Positions 49,430-62,100 of a stretch of DNA of 64,000 nt are shown piece by piece. Positions within the stretch are counted from its first letter, which is position 1. Every line of letters starts with the position of its first letter. Made by a program: the position numbers and the translations under genes. The stretch comes from Liolophura sinensis. Taxonomy: Eukaryota > Mollusca > Polyplacophora > Chitonida > Chitonidae. The notes under the pieces were generated by a model. The model made no database searches. It was not told the DNA's origin and saw nothing but the letters and a program-made list of their open reading frames with translations. Location of the stretch: NCBI RefSeq assembly GCF_032854445.1, contig NC_088306.1, positions 17,765,764-17,829,763 on the forward strand, written 5' to 3'.

Positions 49430-50335
49430 GTTAATCCGAATGTGTCAACAGTCCATCCAAATTTGTCAGCCGTTCGTCCAAATGTGTTCCCAGTTTATCC
49501 AAATGTGTGAACGGTTCCTCCGAACTTGTCAGCCCGTCACCCGAATGTGTCAGCGGTTCATCCAAATGTGTCCACAGTTTATCCGAATGTGTCAACGGTT
49601 CATCCAAGTTTGTCAGCCCGTCACCCGAATGTGTCAGCGGTCCATCCAAATTTGTCAGCGGTTCGTCCAAATGTGTCTACAGTTTATCCGAATGTGTCAA
49701 CGGTTCATCCGAATTTGTCAGCCCGTCACCCGAATGTGTCAGCGGTTCATCCAAATTTGTAAGCTGTTCGTCCATATGTGTCTACAGTTCATCTGAATTT
49801 GTAAGCGGTTCATCCGAATGTCAACAGTTTATCCGAATGTGTCAACGGTTCATGCCGATGTATCAACAGTTTATCCGAATGTGTCAACGGTTCATGTCGA
49901 TATGTCAACAGTTTATCCGAATGTGTCAACGGGCCATGCCAATGTGTCAACAGTTTATCCGAACGTTATCTACTGTTCACGCAATGTGTCAACAGTTTAT
50001 CCGAATGTGTCAACGGTTCATGTCGATGTGTCAATAGATTACCGAATGTGTCAACGGTTCATGCTGATATGTCCACAGTTTATCCAAATGTGTCAACGGT
50101 TTATGTCGATGTGTCCACAGTTTTATCCGAATGTGTCAACGGGCCATGCCAATGTGTCAACAGTTTATCCGAATGTTATCCACTGTACACGCCAATGTGT
50201 CAGCATTTTATCCCAATGTGCCAACGGGTCATCCAAATATCCAGACAGTTTACCTGAAAATGTGAATGGCTCATCCGAATGTATAAACAATTATGTTGTC
50301 ACCAATTCATCCGAATGCGTCAACGGATTAATATA
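49430..50335. repeat. 21-bp tandem array, about 42 copies
   Basis: The unit resembles CAACGGTTCATCCGAATGTG, with variants (CAACAGTTTATCCGAATGTG, GTTCATGTCGATGTG). Because 21 is divisible by three, several frames on both strands stay open for 80-230 codons. Nothing supports translation. Confidence 0.9.
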
Positions 50336-51684
50336 TATAAACAATTTATTCCAATATATCAATGATCCCAATGTTTCAACCCTTATCCCTTGGTGGCTAC
50401 GAATGTTACAAGTTTTGACTTTTAATGAACTCACACTAAGCCAACAAACAATTTTCATATCCTCGATTCAAGAATTTAAGAATCTCAAATCAGAAATCTC
50501 AGGGCCACGTATTACCTAAACGGACAGGGAGACACTAAAAACAGTGTGTATAAATGACAAAATGCAGCCAAAAATGCAGCCAAACTGCACGTGTTTTTCA
50601 TGTCTATTACTACCCATACTACTTATCCACTTCAACTTCGAACAACTGAGACAGTTTCGTCGCACAGAAACTACAGAACAAAGTAATAAATGCCTCAGAT
50701 CTTCGAAAAAAATAAATTCAGTTGGGCCCGGGCGAAACTACAGAACAAAGTAATAAATGTCTCAGAACCACATCTTCGAAAAAAAAATAATAAATCCAGT
50801 TGGCCCCCAACCCCAATAAAACATCTGAGAACACGTAATTGTGCTGTAGGAGCATACAGGTCGTCGTTTACTCTGGAGAATCAACATCCAGACAATGGAA
50901 TTGCTGTAGTTTAACACTAGTATACTACGCGGATTCTAATGCTGGAATCTCATTAAGTTATCAAGTTACCGATTACAAATATTACCTGTCATGTAAAATT
51001 TGACACACGAACGAGGATCTGATACAAAAGAATTGTTCTAAATACTTATAAATGTGTATTAAAGTAATCGGACGATGTTTTCTTTCCCAAAAATGACATT
51101 TTTAGGATCACTTTTTATCTTGCAATCCACACATACTTTGCAGTTCATTGTTCACGTCAATTTTGTTAATGTAGTTTGCTATATGTTTGTTTTGCTTTGT
51201 TTACAACAAATAATTTTACACCCCTGCGCTGTATATATGGCTTTGAAAACATGAAAAAACCATAACACCCTTTGGTCATGTAAAAATAATTTCTCTGCAA
51301 AAACAAAAACAACTTTTTCCAAAATTTTCCACTTCAACCATCTGAAATAGGCCTCTTCATACGCAAAGAATAATTACGGTAGTCAAACCCTCTAGTTTAA
51401 CTAACACCTGCATATTTCCAAAAGCTTTGAAATATGTCACAAAAACTTACAGGGTCATTTGGTAAAGCCTGGAAAAACCTAGTAAAAATACACCAATAAT
51501 AAGTGCTTCAAAAATGAGCCATCCACAAACCATGTGTCATTTTTGCAGGGTTTATGAAATGTTATGCAATATATCGCTGGTTAATACTCTTTCTGTGCAT
51601 TTAAATATACTGAACACATTAGTCTTTGACATTAACTGACAAGTTGGATTATATTCTCCATGTCGTGTTACATTACCGCAAGCA
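50336..51684. other. Intergenic, no gene recognised
   Basis: A+T-rich DNA without a recognisable gene. A short direct repeat (AAACTACAGAACAAAGTAAT at 50668 and 50736) is the only structure seen. Confidence 0.4.
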
Positions 51685-51965
51685 CAGTTGTATTTCAGCC
51701 AGAGCAAAATGTTGTATTCAAGCAAGCACAGGGTTGTATTCAAGCAAGCACAGGGTTGTATCCAGACGCGCACAAGATTGTATTTCAGCGAGCACAAGGT
51801 TGTATTTAAGTGCGAGAAAGGACTGTACTACGGGAAATACAATACAATATTTTTTTCAACACAATGTTGTATTCTTGTAGAAACAATGTCGTATTCTAGG
51901 GAACACAATGTAGTATAACAACGAGTACAATGTTGTATGACAACGAGCACAATTTTTGGTTCCAG
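51685..51965. repeat. 22-bp tandem array, about 12 copies
   Basis: Units like GGTTGTATTCAAGCAAGCAC become diverged towards 51965. Confidence 0.85.
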
Positions 51966-52639
51966 GACCACACAACCTTGTACCTAGCCAACACAAGAAG
52001 ATACAGCATTTCAGCAACCACAAGGTAGCAGAATGCAAGACTGTGTTCATCGCGCACATTGTTGTAGACCCAGACCAATCTGGGGTACACAGCGGTCCTC
52101 TGTTACAAAATGTTGCACTGCACAAAATCCGCATCGTCAGCTGCCCAAGTAGGTACATCCGGTTTTGAATTTAACTTCATCACAGACGAGCCAACTCTTC
52201 AGTGAGTAATCCAAACGGCACGTTTGTCTGATGATTTCAAGCAATCAGTCGTCTTGTTAACGCTGAATTCCTAAAATTCCAGACAGCCTTAAAAGCTACC
52301 AGTGGATATTCTTTCCTTCTTTTGCTAAACAGAAGCCTACCTATGATAAGTTAATGGCTTAATCCGGTCGCTTGCAACCAACGTCTTGTTATCTGATCTG
52401 TTAGTTGTGTGTGCCGAACATTTAGACGGTCTTGTTCAGATAAAAAAAAATCCACACAAAGTAGTCCTAAGTAATAGAAGGAATATTTTGGAAGTTGATT
52501 CGTCGAAATGTCTATTAGTGCAAATCCCCCGGGTGCGATCTTACGATTTTAAATCTTTGGAAAACTAGTAGTTCAAGCAATTCCAATTCCATAAATGTCC
52601 TTTGCTTATTACTATTTCTTTCAGGTTAATTCTCTTGAG

Positions 52640-53033
52640 TCCACTTTAAATTCACTCACGTTTGTCCCTCAGAGTGTGATTCTCTAATGAACCTGTTGGT
52701 TTCACTTGATATTTTCTGATTGTTTTTAAGGAATATGTTGGTCTGTAACATTGAAATTCACCGAGAAAACACTTGGTCTCACTTGTATTTCACTCACCGG
52801 ATTGTCTGTAACATTGCGATTCACAAAGGAATCAGTTGATCCTACTTACATGTCACTCGTTTTTGTCTGTAACATTGCGATTCACAAAGGAATCAGTTGA
52901 TCGTATATGTCACTCGATTTTTGTCTGTGACATTGAGATTCGCCAAGGATTTGATTATTTGATCCCATTTGCATTTCACTCGTTTTTTGTCTGTAACATG
53001 GAGATTCGCCAAGAAAACATGTCATTGTCGTTC
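52640..53033. repeat. ~58-bp tandem array in the myosin 3' UTR
   Basis: About six units with TTTTGTCTGTAACATTGCGA and ATTCACAAAGGAATCAGTTG. It ends directly at the minus-strand stop codon (53034-53036), so it forms the start of the myosin 3' UTR. Confidence 0.85.
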
Positions 53034-53147
53034 TCAACAATAGGATTCCCCAGAAGGGTCCCCATCTACAGTCTTCACTCTCTTCTTCATATGGTAGTTC
53101 ATCAGCCAGGTGATGTAGGCCATGACTAAGTCGTCGATATTGTGACC
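53034..53147 (-). CDS. Myosin terminal exon
   Basis: Acceptor TTTATTCCAG, stop TGA at 53034-53036. It encodes [19 protein letters not shown], then a short basic/acidic tail. A tandem array starts directly after the stop codon. Confidence 0.88.
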   Translation of the reverse strand, partial: GHNIDDLVMAYITWLMNYHMKKRVKTVDGDPSGESYC

Positions 53148-56100
53148 CTGGAATAAAGCACACAGATTGATCGATTCATTCATTAATTTTTAAAGGAGAA
53201 GAAAACATAAAAATGATTCCAAAATCAGATGAAAGACCGTCAAATCTTATTTGCAAATATGATCTTTAATATCTTTTTGGATTTTTTGGGGGGACGAAAG
53301 GTTATTTGAAAATTTTTTGTATGGTGGATATTTGGAAACAACCTTTGGTATTTCTCGTTGTTGCATAATAATGTACTAAATAACGATGTGATGCTTGTCT
53401 AATAAATTTATTTGAATAAAAATTTGGTGTTTATATCGAAACATATGCATTTAACCTAAATTAAAATTCTAGTGCAAAAATATTATTAAACCTGTGTTAC
53501 ATCCTCATATATGACAATATTAAACAAAGACTATAAATACCAAAAGGTGGTCACAAATACCCACTGTACAAAAATTATTTTCAAGTGTCTTTTTCTCCTT
53601 AAGGAAAAATCGGAAAAAATATTGAAGACCACATTTAGGAATAACTTTTCGCACTCTTTCATCAGAACCACATGTTATTTTTATGTTTTCTCCACCTTTA
53701 AAGTAAATAATGTTATTGATTACTGTTTAACGCAAATGTGATGATAACACAGTATTTCAGTAATTCTATAGCACTGACGTCTACCATATTGCGATTAACA
53801 TCACTGCATTTCGTTTTACCTAATTCTGCCTAAACAATGGTGTTAGGGGCTTGTAAATTAAGGATTTACACCAATACTAAGAACAAAACCTTAACCCCAT
53901 TAAACTGACAGAAGATCAGCCTCTTTGGGTTACGTGTGACCATTTAAAAACTATCAAACTGTCCTCGCTGCTCCAGTTTTTCTCTCTTATATTAATAAGA
54001 TATCCCACCTGCATGATGATGGTTAATGCCTTTATTAATCAAGCAACATAAAAATTAAACCATATATTGCACAGGGCTTAAACGCGGATTGAGAATAGGA
54101 AAGAACTCAAATCGTGGTTAGTACATTGTTCAGCAGTAAAGATCGCGATCAGTGTACAAACTTCCTAGAGTAAAACGTTTTGATTGTAGCTGTTTGAATT
54201 TTTCACTTAAGTCTTAAGACGTGTGATAAAAATGGCCCCTGACTTTATGGTTGGGGTGAGCCAGAGTGCCAGAGTGAGAGTAAAGCATGGATTTTAGTAA
54301 GTTTATTACGTTTAATCTGGGTTTATACACTTACTAGAGCAGTGTCCAGGACCATCTTGGCGGTGTTGACCGAGTCTCCGATGAGCAGAGTGAACTGGCT
54401 ATTGTCGTACTGCCAGTTAGGGATCTTGGAGTAGCCATACGTCACCAACATGTCCTAAAGGGAGATAAACAGACGGGAAGTTGAGAACAAACGTGGAATG
54501 AGCATGTGCAAGAAAACTAGAAACAATGCTATATAAAACAGTCATTTCCAAACACCGGTACAAGGTTTGTTTAAAAAAATGTACCGTAATGTTAAGTCTC
54601 TTGGGAATTGTCCTTGCGATTATTGAATCTAAACGTCCATTTTCGTTAACGGCTGGTATACGAATGTCTGTTTCGGCGCATAGATTTTGAAGACTGTGCA
54701 ACGTTGCGTAGGTAGGTATGATCCACTTGTCGTACACTGATTTTAAAAAATATCCATTTTATAACAACAATTTTTAATAATTTTATCCATTTTATGTATA
54801 TAACAGTTCTGATGAAGTAAGGTAACATCGAAAATATGCCACTGACACAAACAAATGGACTTGATAAACCGCCTGCTTAGAGCCTTACGCATAAAAGTTG
54901 ACAAATTCGAATATAATGACATCAAATACTAAATTCATGCATATTCTTATTTATTTATTTATTTATTTATTTATTTGATTGGTGTTTTACGCCGTACTCA
55001 AGAATAGTTCACTTATACGACGGCGGCCAGTATTATGGTGGGAGGTATACATATTCTTCACTATGTAATTAATAATACGTGTGTTCATAGGGCAGAAATG
55101 TTTAATAACTCTTTCAATAACGTTGGAATATCAGGAAAAGTAGAACGCAGGAGGAAATAGGTTAATCAACCTCTATAGTTGCACTATGTAATAGGAAATG
55201 ACGTTATCGATTCTGAGTTGCAAGACATAAGACGCGAAAACATTAAATTAACTTTTGCTTAAGTATTGCTTTCTACTATATAAGCTAACCACCTGGCCTC
55301 TGACGCATAAATAAAGAAATAATGGCATTTACCTTTGTCTGTCGGTCGATGAGATACACTCCAGACGTGTTGATTGCTAACAGAACGTCTTTAGGATAAG
55401 ATTTGGCGCTTCTTTGCTGAAAGTGAAAGTGAAAGCGGAAGTGAAAGTGAAAGCTGAAGTGAAAACCTATGTAGATAAGCCAAGCCAAACTAGGCAAAAC
55501 ACACACCAAGAAATGTGCAGCACCTTTCGTTCATTCATACTGATTTATATCACAGAGTCACTGTTTCTCAAAAATACAGAATGTTAAAAGGGTAAAGAGA
55601 ACCAACAGTTGAACAAAACAACCTGGTGTATGTACATTTCTATTGCACTGTCATGCATAGCTTTTGTGGGCGTGTATTTGGTTAACAGATGTGGGTTACC
55701 AAAAAGTGGATTTCTTTATTATTAAGTTTGGTTGATCGGTTTGGTTAATTTGATTTAATTGACTGTTTCAAAGCTGTATGCATGAACACTTCTTTTATAT
55801 GACAAAACTAGAGTGTTTGGAATAAACATCCGACCGCATATTGCTGGCCACTGTCGCATAAATGAAATATTCTTGAGTGCGGCGTAAAACACCAATCAAA
55901 TAAATAAACAACCGAATAAGTGCTAAGTAACGCAATAAAATTCTCGTTCCCCCTCCCCATGGATCTTCGTTATAGCCACAGCTTACCTTCACTTCAAAGA
56001 AGACGGACCCATACGTAGGCCAGTGGCTGGCAATTTCAAGGAAGCCACGCTTGGCGTCATCTACGCTCATCTGACTGTTCTGAGACAAAGTAGACACAAT

Positions 56101-59100
56101 GTTCTGAAACGAGAAGATTAACATATTGAAAAGTTCCTGAAACGACAAGATTAACATGTCGGATCGTTCCTAAAACGACAAAATTAACATACTGGAACGT
56201 TCCTGAAACAACACGATTAACACACTGGAACGTTCCTGAAACGAGAAGATTACATATCGGATCGTTTCTGAAACAAGATTGACATATGGGATTGTTCCTG
56301 AAACGACAAGATTAACATACAGGAAAGTTCCTGAAACGACAAGATTAACATATACGCACGTTCCTGAAACGACACGATTTACTAGAACGCTCCGGAAATG
56401 ACAAGAATAACACGTTGGAACGTTCCTGAAAAGACAGGATTTAACATTCTGGAACGCCCATGTCATCAGAAATAGAGATAGAAATGGCCTGTTTTGCTGA
56501 TGCGCCACTTGACATGGTGTTCTTTTTTTGTGCAACGTTCTCAGAAGTCATTGGCGGCTTGTTAAGGGAAATTCCGCTGTATTAAAAATTGATTAACTCT
56601 TTATTTTTCTTTTGAAAAAAGGACAATATATCGAATGGCGTTGGTATAAAACGGATTATAAAGCCAGTGATAACAAAGATGATCAACACAATCAACTGTT
56701 CCACGTAGTTGGTAAGTTATTTCTAGCTCTGGTAAAAGTACTGGCGTGTATAATAGGTGCGATGTACCTACATAACCGAACCCATAACCGAACCGCATTC
56801 ATAGGCAAGTTTTCATCCAATGCGGGGGCCTGAGTGGCCGTCGTAGTTAGCTGCCAACACAGTCTTATGACGCACGAGCCTCCCACTACAGCGGTCGCTA
56901 TGAGTCCAGCTCATGCTGTCTTCCTCTCTGGCTGGAATTTTTTGCTGGAAGGTCTTCCAGCAAAATGCAGATTGTCGTGGGTTCACCCCGGGGTTTGCCC
57001 GGCTTCCTCCCACCATAATGCTGACGGCGGTTATATGAGTGAAATATTCTTCAGTATGGCGTAAAACACTAATAAAATAAATAAATAAATTTTTTACTTA
57101 TATTTTACTTCTTGAATAAAATCTGTTATCAATCTGTTGAGTCTCACCTCTGCCCAATCGTCGGCGCTCCTCTTCTTTAGCAAGTCATCCGGAATAAGCT
57201 GCGGCAAGGATTTTCTGGGGGGAAAAAAGAAATGTCATAACAGAAGTGCTAATTCTTTTCAAAGTTTGCAAATGATTTTGACGCCTCCTTTAAACGCTGT
57301 TTCATGTCATATTACTACCGTGTATACTAGGAGAAGAGTGGTCCAAATACCAATATATTTACATGGCTTCCCCGCTGACACGCCTTGACGAAGACACCAG
57401 ATATGAAGCCCCATCTATTCACATTACACATACATCTGGTCGACCTGTACTTGGCTTGTTCATCGTTTTCTCCCCGGTCGTACGTGGGAAAGGTTTCGAT
57501 GCAACCTGCGGACGGTCGTGGGCTTCCCCCCAGGCTCTGCATGTCTCCACCATCCATAATGCTGGCCACCGTTGCATAAGCGGAACATTCTTGAGTACGG
57601 CGTAAAACGACAAAATCACACAAAGAGTGAAAGAAAGAAAATCGCACCAAGTTCGTAGATTTTAAAAGCGTAGGTAAGCCGCAACTCGGGAATGAGCTAT
57701 CCTAGTCCAGTGCAGGGTAACTATGCCCCATTCCGACTTTTCATGTTACCAGACTATATTTTCTTACCGTATGTCATCTGACGAGGCCCTCGTCGTGCCG
57801 GCTTTCACCACGTAGACACACGCGGCCAAAGTTACTGCTTCTTCGTCCGTCACTTTGTGATATCCACGAAGGTAGTTAGGCAGTTCCTGAAAGACATGAA
57901 TATGAAAAAATTTTAACCCATTCTACTGAAAAATCTACTGTAGCTCCGAAATCGGGTCAAGGCAAGAGCTGTTTATCTCATCACCTTGGTGCGGTTTTCC
58001 ATTTTTGTGGTGATAGAAATGTTTTGGCCATTTACAGGAAACAAATCCACAAACACCTTCTCTTCACATGTCAGAGAAAGACAGAAATGAAAAATCAATA
58101 GAACTTCCGTACCATTGGCTTGATTTTATTTTTGCAAATGACTGATCTGACCAATCATACACAATATTGTGCTATTCAAATTTGAAAGAACGCCTTATCT
58201 GAGGAAAGATAGTGGCCGTCAGAAACCTTAGGGTTCACACGTTAGGCAGTGATGTTGGTCTTCTGTTAGGAATTCCTCACAGGGGACTGTGTATGTTGAA
58301 GGCATGTACTTTGCCAGGGGCGTGTAGGCTTTCAGAACATAATCCTGACATTGGTAAATTCAGAAGGAGTCGGATTTCACTGGTCCTGCGTGTGACCATT
58401 TACCAGCTATCACTCTGTCATCACCGCTCTGATTTTACTCTCTGTGATGTAGTCTTTTAAATACAAGGTAGTAGTAGTGTTCAGATAAGAAGACGAAAAC
58501 GGCCATGAAAAAACCCGTCGCACCACATTCATCAGTTTAGCAACCTTACCTGAGTATAATGGAACTTCAGGTCTGCCACAGGGTCGGAGTCCGGGGCGAC
58601 GTTCACCCAGAGTTTCTTCATAAAGAACAGAGCCAAATGGCGGGGAGGGGAGTCTGCAATATGCAATAGAAAGGCGATACTTACATGTACATACTAAACA
58701 TAGGCGTTTCGTTTAATAAACGCATCCTGATGCTTAATAATAAAAACTATGTTTAGTAACTAAAGAAGTGTTTATTACAGTAAATATGTGAAATGTTTAC
58801 ATAGTAATGCTTACCACAGTAAGCAGGTGACATGTTTACAAAGTAAATGTTACATGTTTGCTATGTAAACACGCTTACATTTTTAGCGGCTTCTTTCACA
58901 TAACAGCAAGTTATGTTTACTGGACAGTGTGTCTCTCTGGCAAATAGTTACCCCAATACTTTACAAAGCATTCCTTATGTTTACTATAACAACACATTCC
59001 TTTAATTACTAAGCATAGCCTTTGATGAATAAACACAAAGACGCGTTTATTAACTGTGAAAATAATGTGTTTAAATGCTAAACACATATTTTACTGTGTA

Positions 59101-62100
59101 TACATGCCATGAGTAAACACAAGGCAAGACGAAATTGTTAACGCAAATGGCAAATAGAAACGTCTACGCTACTATACGATCATGATGACAAATTTCCTCT
59201 TTGTTGTGATTACACTGTTGATTTAAAGGAAACTGACTTATATGTGTGAAGTCACGAATGCGACTGGGACTCAGATAGTGTCACTTTAAAGTGTGGTGTT
59301 TTAAGGTCTTAACAAGAATAACACCAATTATGTAAATAAGCCAGAAGCAGTTTTTGCTACTTTTCTTTCAATTAATGTAATTGGAACGCAACCTTAAAGT
59401 TCCCCATATGTACAAATATACCCTTGCATATAGCGGTCAATTCAGGAAACGACAGACCGATGGAAGAATGCCCCTCTGAACTTTCTATTATTGAGGCATT
59501 CCTTCCTTTGTCATTATGCAACACTGCCAGGCACACTGGCTTTGTAATCTTTAGTAAAATTCTAAATTCGAAAGGTTTACGTGTTGTTTGTAAATCACAT
59601 GAAACAAAGTTAACTCTTAGCCGTCAAGTATGAAGCCGAAAATATCAACCAATGAACTCACAGCTTGCTCGGCGCTTGATCCAATAAATGTCCGCGAAAG
59701 ACACGTGATCAAAAATATACTCGTCATCCGGAATGGATAAAACTGAAAGCAAAACAATCATTTTAATCAGTAAGCTATTTGACAGAAGAGATAAAATGCT
59801 GGATACCTACATAAACTTTTAAGCACAGTTGATTTATTGCTCAATTCTGAAAGTACAAAATATTTATTTTGACGTAAATTTGAGTCAATCCCTCTGTGGT
59901 TTCTTGAAACATCTCAAAAATCGCAAATAGCAAAATCCCCAAATAAAGCAATTAGACATCGAACAAGAATTCAAAAACGTATTCTGTCTAAATACAAGGG
60001 TATGTCCATTAAATTTATAAATCGTGATCGTCAAGTCTGACATCCGTACACCCCTTCCAAACCATGAGGTAGGTTACAGATACTCATCGTAAGGATAAAT
60101 GCATAATTACAAGAAAAAAAATCAATAAATGAGAATGGATGGAATTGATTTTTTACCATTTAATGCCTACACACCCCTACAGTGTAAATCATTTAGGCTT
60201 GGACATGTTACTTGCCTTTGACGCCTTAAACAACATTAACCACACCCCCGAGAAAGTAAACACTGTCTATAACAGTTTTATTTCCCTCAGTGAATGGTGT
60301 TTTACGCCGTACTCAAGAATATTTCACTTATACGACGGCGGCCAGCATTATGGTGGGTGGAAACCGGGCAGAGCCCGGCGGAAACCCACGACCATCCGCA
60401 GGTTGCATTTTTATGGCATTTGATTACTGTTTTACACCCCACTTCAGACTTTTTCTCTTGTGAGAAGTAGGTCGTGATTATGGATGCAGTTTTACAGCAC
60501 TGGCTCACTGGGAATGGCAGACTACATTACCCTTTAAACTATCACGTGTAGTATGGAATAGTACTAGGGGGTCGGGGTGGGGATGAGAATGTAAATAAAC
60601 TCAGTGGAATGTCGTCTTCAGTGGGTATGTGTGGTGGAGAGAAAATCGGGAGTGACGTCTAGTGGGTAAAGCAAAAGGCGATAGGCAACAGCTTCATAAT
60701 ACGACAAAGAGGAAATATTCGACACTGCAAACGCTTCGGTTCAATTAGCTCCCCTGAAAATATAGCGCTCTTTCGACTATGGAGGTACATTTACCCAAAC
60801 AGGCCAGATTCCCAAAACTTACTGAAGAATATATATATATATATATATATATATTACTTGACAAATGTACATATGGTTAACGTCCATCTCCTTTATTTTA
60901 CAACACGTTTTTACGAAAACTCAGCCCTCTACCCACAAACATATAAGATATGAGAGAGACAGAGGATCCAATGCCAAGGAGCATGCAGCCCGGGTGTAAA
61001 GAGGGTGTAATTACACAAAAGTTACCTACACGGGCCTGAGCCTCGTTCCGATAAACCTGCGATAAGAATACAGGTAAAACAATTGTCTATAACGCATGAA
61101 AGGAAAACACTGTAAATATGAATACTTCTAGGCATTTACATGGTCGCATGACCAAAATTTATTTATTTATTTGATTGGTGTTTTACGCTCTGCTCAAGAA
61201 TATTTCACTTATACAACGCCGGCCCGCATTATGGTGGGAGGAAACCACGTAGGCCTACGAGCAATCGATCAGTTAAAAACTGCACATGAATCATGTACCG
61301 CATAAAAAACCAAATTCAAATTTTTCATCCCCCAAAAAACTATCAATCTAATCCAAAACAACTTCTGTCTAAGGCATTTAGTTGTTGCCTTCAGACAAGA
61401 CTCCATTATTATTCGAGACAGAAATCAAACTAAACCAAGCAGTTGCTATTCATTGGTGATCGTCTGTTTCTAGGTCTGTACCATTTGATTATGCTAATTG
61501 TGCTATTTATGTTCAGAAATATCCTTTACGTTACAAAAAAAAACTCACCAACATACTGCCGAAGACTTTCATTTGTAGCATTAATCTACAATTATCCAAT
61601 CATTCATACATCCATTCATACATCCATTCATATTAAAAGCACGTGATTACAAAACCGAATACAGAAATGTTACTGAGACCTGGAACAATGTCTTTGACAT
61701 ACAAACCTTTGTCGCCAGCACTGAAGAACAGACTGTATTCCTCCGAGGATTTGAGCTGTAAATCACTGGCTATCGTCGCACATAACTCCACCGCGCGACT
61801 CGAAGACGTCGCTTGGTAGTGCTGGAACACAAAAACCATTCATTGACGTCCAACTGGTTTGCTTCCTTACATACTAAAGGAGTCAATGGTGCTGGGAGAC
61901 TAGTCTAGTGTCTGGACCCTTGTTACTTCCCCTGTTCTAACAGCATGGAACATGGACTTCCGCCAGTTTTCACATTCTCATATAAGATTTCAGATTCAAT
62001 GGCCACATATATTTATTTATTTATTTGATTGTTGTCTTACGCCATACTCGAGAATATTTCTCTTATACGACGGCGGCCAGCATTATGGTGGGAGGAAATT

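Noticed and set aside
49431-50519. Overlapping frames of 79-233 codons with Ser/Val/Cys repeats
   Set aside because: A 21-bp array keeps frames open in several registers at once; no start context or splice model supports a gene.
52882-53163. 93-codon minus frame over the myosin last exon
   Set aside because: Out of phase with the preceding FERM exon; the GHNIDDLV frame continues it exactly.
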